DNA of 64,000 nt from Rothia nasimurium (GTDB lineage: Bacteria > Actinomycetota > Actinomycetes > Actinomycetales > Micrococcaceae): contig NZ_CAKMTD010000004.1 in the NCBI RefSeq assembly GCF_928391935.1, positions 62,001 to 126,000 of the forward strand, in the 5' to 3' direction. This document shows, one piece after another, positions 8,945 to 18,279 of the stretch. The notes beneath the pieces were generated by a model. That model did no database searches. It saw nothing but the letters and a program-made list of their open reading frames with translations, and was not told where the DNA came from. A program made the translations under genes and the position numbers. The first letter of the stretch is position 1; the number at the start of each line of letters is the position of its first letter.

Positions 8945-9850
8945 ATGACCAGCACCCTCAACCCCCTCAAGCCCGCCCGCCTGGGCATAGGTGTGATCTC
9001 CGCAGGGAAAGTCGGGGCCGTACTCGGGGCAGCCCTCCGCGCCGCCGGGCACCTGATCACCGGCGTCCACGCCGTCTCAGAAGCCTCCCGCACCCGAGCC
9101 GAAGCCCTACTCCCCGGCGTCCCCATCTCCACCATCCCCGACATCGTCACCACCAGCGAAGTCGTACTCCTAGCCGTACCCGACGACGCCCTCCCCGACC
9201 TCGTCACAGGAATCGCCCAAACCGACGGCTGGCGCCCCGGCCAAATCCTCATCCACACCTCCGGACGCCACGGCACCTCCGTCCTCGCCCCCGCCACCGC
9301 CCAAGGCGCCATCGGCCTCGCCATCCACCCAGCCATGACCTTCACCGGCCTCTCCCTCGACCTACCCCGCCTCACCTCCACCAGCTTCGGCGTCACCGGC
9401 CCAGCCCCCTTCACCCCCATCGCCCAAGCCCTCGTCGTCGAAATGGGCGGAGAACCCGTCCTCATCGCCGAAGGCGACCGCCCCCTCTACCACGCCGCCC
9501 TCGCCCACGGCTCCAACCACCTCGTCACCATCACCGGCCAAGCCCTCCAAATCCTCGCCTCCATCGGCATAGAAAACCCCGCCCGCTACCTCGAACCCCT
9601 CCTCAGAGCCTCCCTCGACAACGCCCTCGCCAACGGTGAAAACGCCCTCACCGGCCCCGTCGCCCGCGGAGACGCCCACACCGTAGCCGCCCACGCCCAA
9701 ACCCTCGCCAACTACGCCCTCGAAGAAAACGCCGACGACGTCCCCACCGCCTACCTAGCCCTAGCCCGCGCCACCGCCGAACGTGCCCACCACCGAGGCG
9801 CCCTCACCGATGAGCAATACCATGCTGTGCTCACCGCCCTCGCCGGGTAA
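8945..9850 (+). CDS. Rossmann-like and DUF2520 domain protein
   Basis: NAD(P)-binding Rossmann-like N-terminal domain (residues about 10-130, starting with the Gly-rich VISAGKVGAVLGAAL) followed by a helical DUF2520 domain with HPAMTF near 120. Such proteins resemble ketopantoate reductase-like dehydrogenases and sit directly upstream of panC in many actinobacteria, so a pantothenate role is an attractive inference but unproven. An agaaaggga ribosome site precedes the ATG. Codon use is strikingly different from lysS: CTC, GTC, GAA and CAA dominate and third-position T is nearly absent. A TACACT -10-like box lies near 8905. Confidence 0.82.
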   Translation: MTSTLNPLKPARLGIGVISAGKVGAVLGAALRAAGHLITGVHAVSEASRTRAEALLPGVPISTIPDIVTTSEVVLLAVPDDALPDLVTGIAQTDGWRPGQILIHTSGRHGTSVLAPATAQGAIGLAIHPAMTFTGLSLDLPRLTSTSFGVTGPAPFTPIAQALVVEMGGEPVLIAEGDRPLYHAALAHGSNHLVTITGQALQILASIGIENPARYLEPLLRASLDNALANGENALTGPVARGDAHTVAAHAQTLANYALEENADDVPTAYLALARATAERAHHRGALTDEQYHAVLTALAG

Positions 9851-9889
9851 ACTGGTAAAGCGCAAAAGACGAAAGGACCTCTCACCACC

Positions 9890-10798
9890 GTGACGAGTCA
9901 AACCCCCATCGCACACACCATCACCGACCTCGGCAACGAAATGCTCCTGGCCACCACAGCCGCCAGCCGTCGCCCAGAAGCCGCTGACTCCAAGAAAAGC
10001 CTGACCGTAGGCTTCGTCCCCACCATGGGAGCCCTCCACGAAGGGCACGCCACCCTCATCCGCCGCGCCCGCGAGCAGAACGACATCGTCGTACTCTCCA
10101 TCTTCGTCAACCCCCTACAATTCGGGCCCAACGAAGACTACGACCGCTACCCCCGCACCCTCGAAGCCGACGCCGCGCTCGCAACCGAGGCCGGGGTAGA
10201 CGTCATTTTCGCCCCCTCCGTTGAAGAAATGTACCCCGGAGGCGACCCCAAAATCACCGCTGTTTCCGGCGAACTGGGCACCCTCTTTGAGGGCAAGACC
10301 CGCCCCGGCCACTTCGACGGGGTACTGACCGTCGTCAATAAGTTCTTCAACATCCTCAAGCCCCTGGTCGGCGGCGCGACCCTCAACGCCTACTTCGGCC
10401 AAAAGGACGCCCAGCAGCTCGCCCTGATCCAGCGCATGGTCAAGGACTTCAACCACGAGGTAACCATCAAGCCCGTGCCCGTCGTCCGCGCAGACGACGG
10501 CCTGGCCCTGTCCTCCCGCAACCAGTACCTCAGCGCTGACGAACGTGAAGCCGCCCTGGTGCTCTCCCGCACCCTGGCAACCCTGCGCGAAAAATACATC
10601 ACCGGCAGCTTCACCCCCGACGACGTCCAAGCCGCCCGCGAAGCAATCGACGGAACCGACGGCGTCCGCCTGGACTACCTCGAAGTGGTCGACACCGACA
10701 CCTTTGAAGCCCCCCAGAGCGAGCAGGCGCGTGTGCTAGCGCTCGTCGCAGCCTATGTGGGAAGCACCCGCCTCATCGATAACATGGAAATCAACTAA
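9890..10798 (+). CDS. panC: Pantoate--beta-alanine ligase
   Basis: Pantothenate synthetase, joining pantoate and beta-alanine with ATP on the route to coenzyme A. Motifs are PTMGALHEGH (residues about 44-53), FVNPLQFGPNEDYDRYPR, the FGQKDAQQ segment and the KMSKS-like SSRNQYLS. The 302 residues are normal. GTG start with GAAAGGA upstream. It lies 39 nt after the DUF2520 gene and 33 nt before lysS, so the three are probably one operon. The panD and coaX genes often found between panC and lysS in actinobacteria are missing here. Confidence 0.94.
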   Translation: MTSQTPIAHTITDLGNEMLLATTAASRRPEAADSKKSLTVGFVPTMGALHEGHATLIRRAREQNDIVVLSIFVNPLQFGPNEDYDRYPRTLEADAALATEAGVDVIFAPSVEEMYPGGDPKITAVSGELGTLFEGKTRPGHFDGVLTVVNKFFNILKPLVGGATLNAYFGQKDAQQLALIQRMVKDFNHEVTIKPVPVVRADDGLALSSRNQYLSADEREAALVLSRTLATLREKYITGSFTPDDVQAAREAIDGTDGVRLDYLEVVDTDTFEAPQSEQARVLALVAAYVGSTRLIDNMEIN

Positions 10799-10831
10799 AG
10801 ACCTACAAACTACCGAGGAACAGGTAAACCA

Positions 10832-12337
10832 TTGACTGAACAGGGCAAGACCCCCGAAACCCTCAACGTGTCAGAGCAGATGCAGATCCGCCTGGACAAG
10901 CGTGCCAAGCTGCTCGAATCTGGCCGTGAAGCCTACCCCGTGGGCGTCCCCGTCACCCACACCATCACCGAAATCCGTGAAAAGTACGACGGCACGCTCG
11001 AAGCTGACCAGACCACCGGCGATATCGTGGGCGTTGCCGGGCGTGTAGTGTTCGTCCGCAACACCGGTAAGCTCTGCTTCGCCTCCCTGCAGCAGGGTAA
11101 CGGCACCCGGATCCAGGCCATGATTTCCCTGGCCAGCGTCGGTGAGGAGGCCCTGGCTGACTGGAAGGCCCTGGTTGACCTGGGCGATTACGTCTTTGTT
11201 AAGGGTGAGGTTATCTCTTCCCGCCGCGGTGAGCTGTCCATTATGGCTGAGGAATGGCAGATGGCTTCTAAGGCCCTGCGTCCTATGCCCAACCTCCACT
11301 CTGACCTGAATGAAGAGACCCGCGTCCGTCAGCGTTACCTGGATCTGATGGTGCGCGATGAAGCCCGTGACCTGGTTATTAAGCGGGCCAAGATCACCCA
11401 GACTGTGCGCGACGTCCTGAACCGTCACGGCTACATCGAGCTGGAAACCCCTGTTCTGCAGCTGATTCACGGTGGCGCCTCAGCCCGCCCCTTCAACACC
11501 CACCTGAACGCCTTTGACCAGCCCATGACCCTGCGTATCGCCACCGAGCTCTTCCTCAAGCGGGCAGCGGTCGGCGGCCTGGAGCGGGTCTACGAAATCG
11601 GCCGTGTCTTCCGTAACGAGGGCGTAGACTCCACTCACAGCCCCGAGTTCACCACCCTCGAATGCTACGAGGCCTACGCCGACCAGTTCGTCATGGCCAA
11701 GCGCATGCAGGAAATCATTATGTCCTGCGCCGACGCCGTGGGCATCCACCAGATTGAAACCGAGGCAGGCACCATTGACCTGACCGGCGAATGGAAGTGG
11801 CTGGGCGTCTACCCCGGCCTGTCTGAGGCCGTGGGCGTTGAGATTACCCCCGCCACCACCGCAGAAGAACTGCGTGCTATCGCCGAGAAGCACGAGGTCC
11901 CCGTTGATCCCAAGTGGGACGCTGAGAAGCTGGTTGTTGAGCTCTTCGGTGAGATCGTCGAGCCCACCCTGCTTAACCCCACCTTCGTCTACGACTACCC
12001 GCCCTCAGCCCAGCCCCTGGCCCGTCCGCACCGCTCCGAGCCTGGCCTGATTGAGGCCTGGGACCTGATTATTGGAGGCATGGAGCGCGGCACCGCCTTC
12101 TCCGAGCTGATTGACCCCGTGATTCAGCGAGAACGCCTCACCGAGCAGTCCAAGCTGGCTGCCGGTGGCGACGACGAGGCCATGCAGCTGGACGAGGACT
12201 TCCTCCGCGCCCTGGAACACGGTGCGCCCCCCATGGGTGGTATCGGTCTGGGCATTGACCGTCTCATCATGCTTTTCACCGGCGTGGGTATCCGCGAGAC
12301 TATTCTCTTCCCGCTGATGAAGCCCGAGGCAGAGTAA
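10832..12337 (+). CDS. lysS: Lysyl-tRNA synthetase, class II
   Basis: Charges tRNA-Lys. An N-terminal OB-fold anticodon-binding domain (about 50-170) precedes the class II catalytic core, with motif 2 (VYEIGRVFRNEG near 256) and motif 3 (GIGLGIDRLIMLFTG near 470). The 501 residues are typical. The start is TTG, supported by a GAGGAACAGG purine stretch upstream and by the family N-terminus. A strong terminator follows. A tRNA-Lys gene lies elsewhere in this window at about 38.04 kb. Confidence 0.95.
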   Translation: MTEQGKTPETLNVSEQMQIRLDKRAKLLESGREAYPVGVPVTHTITEIREKYDGTLEADQTTGDIVGVAGRVVFVRNTGKLCFASLQQGNGTRIQAMISLASVGEEALADWKALVDLGDYVFVKGEVISSRRGELSIMAEEWQMASKALRPMPNLHSDLNEETRVRQRYLDLMVRDEARDLVIKRAKITQTVRDVLNRHGYIELETPVLQLIHGGASARPFNTHLNAFDQPMTLRIATELFLKRAAVGGLERVYEIGRVFRNEGVDSTHSPEFTTLECYEAYADQFVMAKRMQEIIMSCADAVGIHQIETEAGTIDLTGEWKWLGVYPGLSEAVGVEITPATTAEELRAIAEKHEVPVDPKWDAEKLVVELFGEIVEPTLLNPTFVYDYPPSAQPLARPHRSEPGLIEAWDLIIGGMERGTAFSELIDPVIQRERLTEQSKLAAGGDDEAMQLDEDFLRALEHGAPPMGGIGLGIDRLIMLFTGVGIRETILFPLMKPEAE

Positions 12338-12360
12338 AGCCTTCTAAGGAAGCTCATCTA

Positions 12361-12395
12361 GCCCGCCTGGCTGTCTGCCAGGCGGGTTTTTCTTT
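12361..12395 (+). terminator. Rho-independent terminator after lysS
   Basis: Stem cccgcctgg / ccaggcggg with a short loop, followed by tttttcttt, 24 nt after the lysS stop. Confidence 0.9.
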
Positions 12396-12463
12396 GCCTT
12401 CTCCGTTTGCCATCTGCTGGGGTAGATTGGAGAAAGCATAACCCCATGAAAGGTAAGGAAGAG

Positions 12464-12661
12464 ATGGAATTCCTGATTGGCCTAGTCCCCTCAATTGGCG
12501 CGGGCCTGGTGCTTTACTTTATTTTGCGCTGGATGAACCGGGCAGATCGCACTGAGCGAGCAGCAAAGCACAATATTGAAAAGGACGCTGAGGCTTGGTA
12601 TCGCGAGGTAAAGAATTCTAGCGGTAGCCGGAATCCATTTGGCAGTGACGATACTAAATAA
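12464..12661 (+). CDS. Small single-pass membrane protein, unknown
   Basis: A 65-residue protein with one hydrophobic segment (about residues 3-20) followed by a charged tail and Ser/Gly-rich end. ATG 12464 is chosen because AAGGAAG lies about 5 nt upstream; ATG 12446 and an in-frame start at 12407 are less well placed. It lies between the lysS terminator and lsr2, a slot where Micrococcaceae often carry a small conserved protein. No function can be assigned. Confidence 0.65.
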   Translation: MEFLIGLVPSIGAGLVLYFILRWMNRADRTERAAKHNIEKDAEAWYREVKNSSGSRNPFGSDDTK

Positions 12662-12863
12662 AGTTTTCTGGCGTATAAGTGTCATTCAATTTGCAATACC
12701 GGGGTTAATCAAAATATTATATAGATAATGTTTAGGCCGTAATGGCCCAAGCTTACAGATTTCCCCATGGGTCTTAAGGGTAATCCTTAACTTTTGATGT
12801 GCCCAAAAGCTGTGAGTTTGGAACATTCCCTTGTGTTTCATAACGATGTATTGGAGATGAATA
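12662..12863 (+). promoter_or_regulatory. AT-rich promoter region of lsr2
   Basis: A 200-bp gap, much richer in A/T than its surroundings, particularly 12690-12735 where an aatattatatagataatg run gives good -10 candidates. TTGCAA near 12691 could be a -35. Lsr2-family proteins bind AT-rich DNA, so autoregulation is a reasonable inference, not shown. Confidence 0.45.
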
Positions 12864-13217
12864 ATGGCTCAGAAGGTCAAGATTATTCTTGAAGACGATC
12901 TCGACGGCGGTCCCGCAGAAGAGACTGTACGTTTCGGTCTCGATGGCGGTCAGTACGAGATTGACCTGTCCAGCGCTAACGCTGCTCGCCTGCGCGACGC
13001 CCTGCGCCCTTTCGCTGCTAAGGCCCGCCGCGTTCAGGGTGCTCAGCGTTCAGCAGGTCGTCCTGCTGGTTCTCGAACCACCACCCCTAAGCGCAACCCT
13101 GAAATTGCTGAAATTCGAAAGTGGGCCCAGGAAAACGGCCACAATGTTTCCAGCCGTGGCCGTATCCACCAGGAAATTCAGGACGCCTACTACAAGGCTA
13201 AGTCTGAAGGAAAATAA
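12864..13217 (+). CDS. lsr2: Lsr2-family nucleoid-associated protein
   Basis: Actinobacterial H-NS analogue that bridges DNA and silences AT-rich genes. The N-terminal dimerisation domain begins MAQKVKIILEDDLDG and contains the GGQYEIDLSS strand. The C-terminal DNA-binding domain (about 78-113) has the paired helices EIRKWAQENG and HQEIQDAYY around the AT-hook-like RGR (residues about 97-99). The 117 residues match the family. Directly upstream of clpC, as is common in the phylum, but a strong terminator separates them. The AT-rich upstream region is a candidate for self-binding. Confidence 0.95.
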   Translation: MAQKVKIILEDDLDGGPAEETVRFGLDGGQYEIDLSSANAARLRDALRPFAAKARRVQGAQRSAGRPAGSRTTTPKRNPEIAEIRKWAQENGHNVSSRGRIHQEIQDAYYKAKSEGK

Positions 13218-13247
13218 GGTTTTTCTTTAGCTCCAGCTAATAGCGAA

Positions 13248-13287
13248 AGGGTGGCAGGATTCTTTGGGAATCCTGCCACCCTTCTTT
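13248..13287 (+). terminator. Rho-independent terminator after lsr2
   Basis: A perfect 15-bp stem (agggtggcaggattc / gaatcctgccaccct) with a 5-nt loop followed by tcttttg. Confidence 0.93.
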
Positions 13288-13582
13288 TGTATCGGGGACG
13301 TTCTCATGACGGGGTAAATAGGGTGGCTTTGCTGTTTAAAGGGGGGCCGGGCTTATGCCTCAAGAGTGGGCGAAACAACATAAAGGTATCCACTGTACTT
13401 TTTATAGTTTTTGTGGGGGCCTGTTCCTGACCAGCAGGGGGCGGACGTCCGGGCATGAGGGGTGGGGGAGAGGGCCTGTTCTCTTGTGGGCGAACACCAT
13501 TCATTCCGTGGCGAACAGGGGCCCGCGCGGTGAAAAACGCGCGTAATCTTTTGGGTAATAGTAAGTTTCCAAGGAGTGTTCA
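13288..13582 (+). promoter_or_regulatory. clpC upstream region with direct repeats
   Basis: About 295 nt without a gene. A TATAGT box at 13403-13408 is the best -10 candidate. Two GGCGAACA copies at 13489-13496 and 13510-13517 are 21 bp apart, so on the same helix face. Two GGCCTGTTC copies occur at about 13418 and 13473, with a matching GAACAGG at about 13513. These resemble GCGAAC half-sites described for ClgR, which controls clp genes in other actinobacteria. Assignment is inference. Confidence 0.4.
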
Positions 13583-16180
13583 ATGTTTGAACGGTTTACC
13601 GACCGCGCCCGTCGCGTTATCGTGCTTGCCCAAGAAGAAGCACGCATGCTGAACCACAACTACATCGGCACCGAACACATTCTGCTCGGTCTGATTCATG
13701 AGGGTGAAGGCATTGCCGCCCGTGCGCTGGAATCGCTCGGTATTAACCTCACTGCTGTGCGTGATCAGGTGCAGGACATCATCGGTTCTGGCCCCCAGGC
13801 CTCAAGCGGTCATATTCCCTTTACCCCTCGCGCTAAGAAGGTGCTGGAGCTGTCCATGCGGGAGGCAATCCAGCTGAACCACGGCTACATTGGCACCGAA
13901 CACATCCTGCTGGGTATGGTTCGCGCTAACGAGGGTGTAGGAAACCAGATTCTGACCAAGCTGGGTGCTGAGCCTGCTAAGGTCCGTCAGACCGTCATGG
14001 ACCTAATTTCTGGCTACCCTGGCAACAATAACGGGGAGGGCAAGGAAACCGCCGGTGTGGGCGCGGGTAACTCCCGTGAGGGCACCCCGGCTGGTTCTGC
14101 CATTCTTGACCAGTTCGGACGTAACCTGACTGCTGCGGCCCGTGAGGGCAAGCTTGACCCGGTGATTGGCCGCTACAAGGAGATGGAGCGCGTCATGCAG
14201 GTCCTCTCCCGCCGTACTAAGAACAATCCCGTCCTCATTGGTGAGCCCGGCGTCGGTAAGACTGCCGTTGCCGAGGGCCTGGCCCAGGCTATAGTCCACG
14301 GGGACGTCCCTGAAACCCTCAAGGACAAGCACCTTTACACCCTGGACCTTGGGTCCATGGTGGCAGGTTCCCGCTACCGTGGTGACTTCGAAGAGCGCAT
14401 GAAGAAGGTGCTGAAGGAAATCCGCAACCGTGGCGACATCATCCTCTTCATCGACGAAATCCACACCCTGGTGGGTGCCGGTGCCGCTGAGGGTGCTATC
14501 GACGCCGCTTCTATTCTTAAGCCCATGCTGGCCCGCGGCGAGCTGCAGACCATCGGTGCAACTACCCTTGATGAGTACCGCAAGCACATCGAGAAGGACC
14601 CTGCTTTGGAGCGCCGCTTCCAGCCTATCCAGGTGGACGAGCCCAGCCCCGAACTGGCTGTCGAAATCCTCAAGGGCCTGCGCGATAAGTACGAGGCCCA
14701 CCACCGTGTGACCATCTCAGACGAGGCCCTGGAAACTGCCGTCAACCTGGCCCACCGCTATATCTCTGACCGCTTCCTGCCTGATAAGGCCGTCGACCTG
14801 ATTGACGAGGCCGGCGCCCGCCTGCGTATCAAGCGCATGACCGCCCCGCCGGAAATCAAGCTCCTGGAGGAGCGTATCGCCAAGCTCAAGGGCGAGAAGG
14901 AAGAAGCTATTGCAGCCAACGAGTTCGAGAAGGCAGCTGACCTGCGCGATAAGGAGCAGAAGCTGACCGCCGAGAAGGAAGAGGCTGAAAAGGAATGGCG
15001 CAATGCCGGGGACGCCTTTGGCGAGGTCACCCCCGAGATCATTGCTGACGTTCTGGCTGCCTCTACCGGCGTTCCGGTCTACAAGATCACCGAGGAAGAG
15101 TCCGGCCGCCTGCTCAAGATGGAAGAAGAGCTACACAAGCGCGTCATTGGCCAGGAGAACGCTATCAAGGCCCTCTCCCGTTCAATCCGCCGTACCCGTG
15201 CAGGTCTTAAGGACCCCAAGCGTCCTGGCGGCTCCTTCATCTTCGCCGGCCCCACCGGCGTCGGTAAGACTGAGCTGGCTAAGGCCCTGGCTGAGTTCCT
15301 CTTCGGCGACGAGGACGCCCTCATCACCCTGGATATGTCGGAGTACCAGGAGAAGCACACCGTCTCCCGTCTCTTCGGTGCCCCTCCCGGCTACGTTGGC
15401 TACGAGGAGGGCGGCCAGCTGACCGAAAAGGTCCGCCGCAAGCCCTTCTCCGTTGTGCTCTTTGACGAGGTTGAAAAGGCTCACGCCGATCTCTTCAACT
15501 CCCTGCTGCAGATTCTGGAGGACGGCCGCCTGACCGACTCCCAGGGCCGCGTAGTGGACTTCAAGAACACCGTCATTATCATGACCACTAACCTGGGCTC
15601 CCGTGAAATGGCCCGCCGTGTTCCCGTTGGCTTCCAGCAGGTCGGCGACGACCAGGGCTCCTACGAGCGTATGCAGGGCCGCGTGATGGAGTCCCTCAAG
15701 GAGCACTTCCGTCCCGAGTTCCTCAACCGCGTGGACGACATCATCGTCTTCCCCCAGCTCTCTGAGTCTGAGATTCTGCAGATTGTTGACCTCTTCGTGG
15801 CCCGCCTGGCTAAGCGCCTGGCCGAGCAGGACATGTCCATCGAGCTGACCGACAAGGCTAAGATCCTCATGGCAACTAAGGGTTACGATCCCTCCATGGG
15901 TGCCCGCCCGTTGCGTCGTGAAATGCAGCGCAACCTGGAGGATCCGCTGTCTGAGAAGATCCTCTTCGGCGAGATCAAGCCCGGTGAGAAGATCACTGTG
16001 GACGCTGAGGGCGAGGGTGACCTGGCCAAGTTCACCTTCAGCTCTGCCCCCATGGGGGAGCTCGACGCTGAAGCCTTTGACAAGGCGTTTGGGGAGGAAG
16101 AAAAGGAACTTCCCCTTGCTCCTGAAGCCGAGGTAGCCCCTGAAAACGTCGAGCAGGGTACTGAAACCGACGAAGGCTAG
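13583..16180 (+). CDS. clpC: ATP-dependent Clp protease ATP-binding subunit ClpC
   Basis: Hsp100 unfoldase that feeds substrates to ClpP; central to actinobacterial protein quality control. A duplicated Clp-N domain covers residues 1-145, AAA1 has Walker A GEPGVGKT at 220-227, a UVR-type middle segment rich in Lys/Glu lies near 430-475, and AAA2 has Walker A GPTGVGKT at 556-563. The C-terminal tail beyond about 820 is acidic and low-complexity. The 865 residues are typical. AAGGAG precedes the ATG. No clpP is in the window. Confidence 0.96.
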   Translation: MFERFTDRARRVIVLAQEEARMLNHNYIGTEHILLGLIHEGEGIAARALESLGINLTAVRDQVQDIIGSGPQASSGHIPFTPRAKKVLELSMREAIQLNHGYIGTEHILLGMVRANEGVGNQILTKLGAEPAKVRQTVMDLISGYPGNNNGEGKETAGVGAGNSREGTPAGSAILDQFGRNLTAAAREGKLDPVIGRYKEMERVMQVLSRRTKNNPVLIGEPGVGKTAVAEGLAQAIVHGDVPETLKDKHLYTLDLGSMVAGSRYRGDFEERMKKVLKEIRNRGDIILFIDEIHTLVGAGAAEGAIDAASILKPMLARGELQTIGATTLDEYRKHIEKDPALERRFQPIQVDEPSPELAVEILKGLRDKYEAHHRVTISDEALETAVNLAHRYISDRFLPDKAVDLIDEAGARLRIKRMTAPPEIKLLEERIAKLKGEKEEAIAANEFEKAADLRDKEQKLTAEKEEAEKEWRNAGDAFGEVTPEIIADVLAASTGVPVYKITEEESGRLLKMEEELHKRVIGQENAIKALSRSIRRTRAGLKDPKRPGGSFIFAGPTGVGKTELAKALAEFLFGDEDALITLDMSEYQEKHTVSRLFGAPPGYVGYEEGGQLTEKVRRKPFSVVLFDEVEKAHADLFNSLLQILEDGRLTDSQGRVVDFKNTVIIMTTNLGSREMARRVPVGFQQVGDDQGSYERMQGRVMESLKEHFRPEFLNRVDDIIVFPQLSESEILQIVDLFVARLAKRLAEQDMSIELTDKAKILMATKGYDPSMGARPLRREMQRNLEDPLSEKILFGEIKPGEKITVDAEGEGDLAKFTFSSAPMGELDAEAFDKAFGEEEKELPLAPEAEVAPENVEQGTETDEG

Positions 16181-16196
16181 ACCGCTTCTTTGAAAG

Positions 16197-16247
16197 AAAG
16201 TCGCCTGGGAGGTCCTGATCATTAGGATCTCCCAGGCGACTTTTTGT
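16197..16247 (+). terminator. Strong terminator after clpC
   Basis: A stem of about 20 bp with one mismatch (aaagtcgcctgggag and its complement) and a 7-nt loop, followed by ttttt. It begins 17 nt after the clpC stop. Confidence 0.93.
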
Positions 16248-16587
16248 TCACGAAAATTTTGTGTCCACAGATCATGAATAATTCCTGTGTTGAGGGGCTG
16301 GAGGCCAGAACAGAGAACTTTATCCCGATGGCGGATGCGACCACATCGGTGAAGAGGCCCTGTTCTATGTCTTCATAGATTCGTGACCTCACCCAGCTCC
16401 TTGGATCCAACGTAATCAAAACTTGACCAAGCTCCCAGGTAGCACCCAGCTCCTTAAGGCTAAGAGCTAAGACTAATGCGCAATACTTGAGTCATACGGT
16501 TCGAGAGAGCCCCTGAAGCTAACAGCTCTTGTGTGTTGAGTTGTTCAGGACAAGATGACTCTTGTGTGTATGTGTGTGTAATGATGG
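16248..16587. other. Gene-poor interval, possible small RNA or remnant
   Basis: About 340 nt of lower GC than the flanks with no recognisable gene. It contains two copies of ctcttgtgtgt (16526-16536 and 16559-16569) and several repeats of a cagctcc/agctccc theme. A strong terminator directly follows although no gene precedes it on the plus strand, which suggests an untranslated transcript. A 65-codon minus-strand frame (about 16222-16419) runs through the clpC terminator and matches no family I know. Confidence 0.35.
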
Positions 16588-16627
16588 AAGTCAGCCCCCA
16601 AGCCAGACGCTGGGGGCTGACTTTTTT
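16588..16627 (+). terminator. Orphan Rho-independent terminator
   Basis: A 13-bp stem (aagtcagccccca / tgggggctgactt) with a 10-nt loop ends in a six-T run. No plus-strand gene lies between it and the clpC terminator 340 nt upstream. Confidence 0.88.
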
Positions 16628-16734
16628 ATCTGGCGGGTCTGCTTCCGTGAAGCTGGGGCGGGGTGGCGGTTCTCGCACCGGGGAGATCGGCTGGGTTGAA
16701 GGTTTCTAGGCCTGCTGACCAGTAATCTAAAGGA

Positions 16735-17241
16735 ATGACCGAACTGACCGTGCGCTCCGCAACCGTCCATGACGTACCCGCCATTCAGGCCCTGGTGCGT
16801 CCGCTTGCCCTTGAGGGCATTCTGTTGGATAAGGAAAGCGTCGCCTACTACGAGGCTATCCAGGAGTTCCTGGTGGTTGAAGACGGTGACGGCCAGCTTG
16901 TGGGGTGCGGTGCCCTGCACGTGATGTGGGAGAGCATTGCCGAAATCCGTACCCTGGCAGCAGCACCTGCGGCCCGAGGGAAGGGAGTTGGCTATGCCCT
17001 GGTGCAGGGGCTGATTGCCAAGGCCCGGCGCCTTGAGGTCGACAGTATCTTCTGCCTGACCTTTGAAGTGGATTTCTTCACCCGTCAGGGCTTTCGCGTT
17101 ATGGAGAACCAGGAGCAGCTCGACCCCGAAACCTACATGGAGCTACTGAGGTCCCATGACGAAGGCGTCGCCGAGTTCCTGGATTTGGCCCGGGTCAAAC
17201 CAAATACTCTGGGCAACACCCGTATGATTCTGGAGCTTTAA
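16735..17241 (+). CDS. GNAT-family amino-acid N-acetyltransferase (ArgA-like)
   Basis: Single-domain GCN5-type acetyltransferase of 168 residues. It resembles the short actinobacterial N-acetylglutamate synthases (Rv2747 type) that start arginine synthesis with acetyl-CoA and glutamate. The acetyl-CoA loop is seen as ARGKGVGYAL near 80-90, and the family segment FCLTFEVDFFTRQGF near 107-121. An AAAGG site is close to the ATG. The gene ends convergently with mutY, overlapping by 4 nt. Substrate assignment is from family resemblance; no other arginine genes are nearby. Confidence 0.8.
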   Translation: MTELTVRSATVHDVPAIQALVRPLALEGILLDKESVAYYEAIQEFLVVEDGDGQLVGCGALHVMWESIAEIRTLAAAPAARGKGVGYALVQGLIAKARRLEVDSIFCLTFEVDFFTRQGFRVMENQEQLDPETYMELLRSHDEGVAEFLDLARVKPNTLGNTRMILEL

Positions 17242-18203
17242 AGGCTCACCCGGCCGTCGGCGGTTTCGCGGGCGAGGCCGTCGGCTAACAACCCTGCGTA
17301 GCATCGTTCAGCCTGCCCTTCCTGGGGCGTGAGACCCCGAAGTTTTTCTAAGGACGGCTCTAGCCCGGCGGGGGCGACGAAGTCCACAGGGCCCGTTCCC
17401 AGCAGGACGCCCCGGGGCAGGGGCACCTGGGCAGCCCGCAGGACCCCCATCATGGCTCCCCTCAGCTGGCGGTCTGTACCCGCCCAAGACTGCCCCTGAG
17501 GGACGTAGTCGGGGGCGGGGCGTCCTGCCTGAACCCAGGCGCAGGACGACAACACCGGGCACCTCTCACAGGCCGGCGATTTGGCGGTGCAGATGAGAGC
17601 ACCGAGTTCCATAACGGACACATTCCATAGGCAGGACGTCGAAAGATCATCCGGCATGAGCTCGTCAGCAAGCCTGGTCTCAGCCGCCGTGAGGGACTTG
17701 CCCGGCAAACCCTTCCCCGAAATGAGGCGGGCATGAACCCGTCGGATATTGGTATCAATAACAGTTGCCCGCCTGCCAAAAGCAAAAACTGTAACCGCAG
17801 CAGCCGTATAGGAGCCGACCCCGGGCAGGGCCAGTAATTCCTCGTAGGTTGACGGGACCTCCCCCTTGAACTGTTCGGTAATCGCTACTGCCGCAGCGTG
17901 AAGCCGCAGGGCCCGACGCGGGTAGCCCAAGCGTCCCCAGGCCCTCACTGCCTCCGACGAATCCTCAGCCGCCAAAGCGGCAGGGGTCGGCCAGCGATCC
18001 ATCCAGGCCTCCCACACCGGCAAGACCCTCTTCACCGGGGTTTGCTGCAGCATAAACTCACTGACCAGAACCTCCCAGGGGGTATTCTGGCCCGTCCGCC
18101 AGGGAAGATCACGACGGTGCTCAAGATACCAACCATTCACCGCCTCATGGAGAGTATCAAGCTGAGACGGATGGAGCTGAGAAAGAGGCAGTGCAGAGGT
18201 CAT
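17238..18203 (-). CDS. mutY: A/G-specific adenine glycosylase
   Basis: Base-excision repair enzyme that removes adenine mispaired with 8-oxoguanine. The catalytic Glu is E49 in SEFMLQQTPV, the helix-hairpin-helix LPGVGSYTAAAV is at 126-137, the catalytic Asp is D150 in VIDTN, and the 4Fe-4S ligands C205, C212, C215 and C221 follow the C-X6-C-X2-C-X5-C pattern. At 321 residues the C-terminal MutT-like recognition domain is short or reduced. Convergent with the acetyltransferase gene. Neighbouring disA and radA make this a DNA-repair block. Confidence 0.92.
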   Translation of the reverse strand: MTSALPLSQLHPSQLDTLHEAVNGWYLEHRRDLPWRTGQNTPWEVLVSEFMLQQTPVKRVLPVWEAWMDRWPTPAALAAEDSSEAVRAWGRLGYPRRALRLHAAAVAITEQFKGEVPSTYEELLALPGVGSYTAAAVTVFAFGRRATVIDTNIRRVHARLISGKGLPGKSLTAAETRLADELMPDDLSTSCLWNVSVMELGALICTAKSPACERCPVLSSCAWVQAGRPAPDYVPQGQSWAGTDRQLRGAMMGVLRAAQVPLPRGVLLGTGPVDFVAPAGLEPSLEKLRGLTPQEGQAERCYAGLLADGLARETADGRVSL

Positions 18204-18279
18204 CCGACTACTCTAAAACATGCCCTGCGTAACCCGCCACGCAGTGAACTTAGAATTCCGCAAAGACGGCAGAAAACTG

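Noticed and set aside
15182..16222. 346-codon minus-strand frame opposite clpC
   Set aside because: Antisense shadow of a highly conserved gene, without a ribosome site or family motif.
16222..16419. 65-codon minus-strand frame in the gap after clpC
   Set aside because: Its C-terminal codons lie in the clpC terminator and no family is recognised; kept only as part of the gap description.
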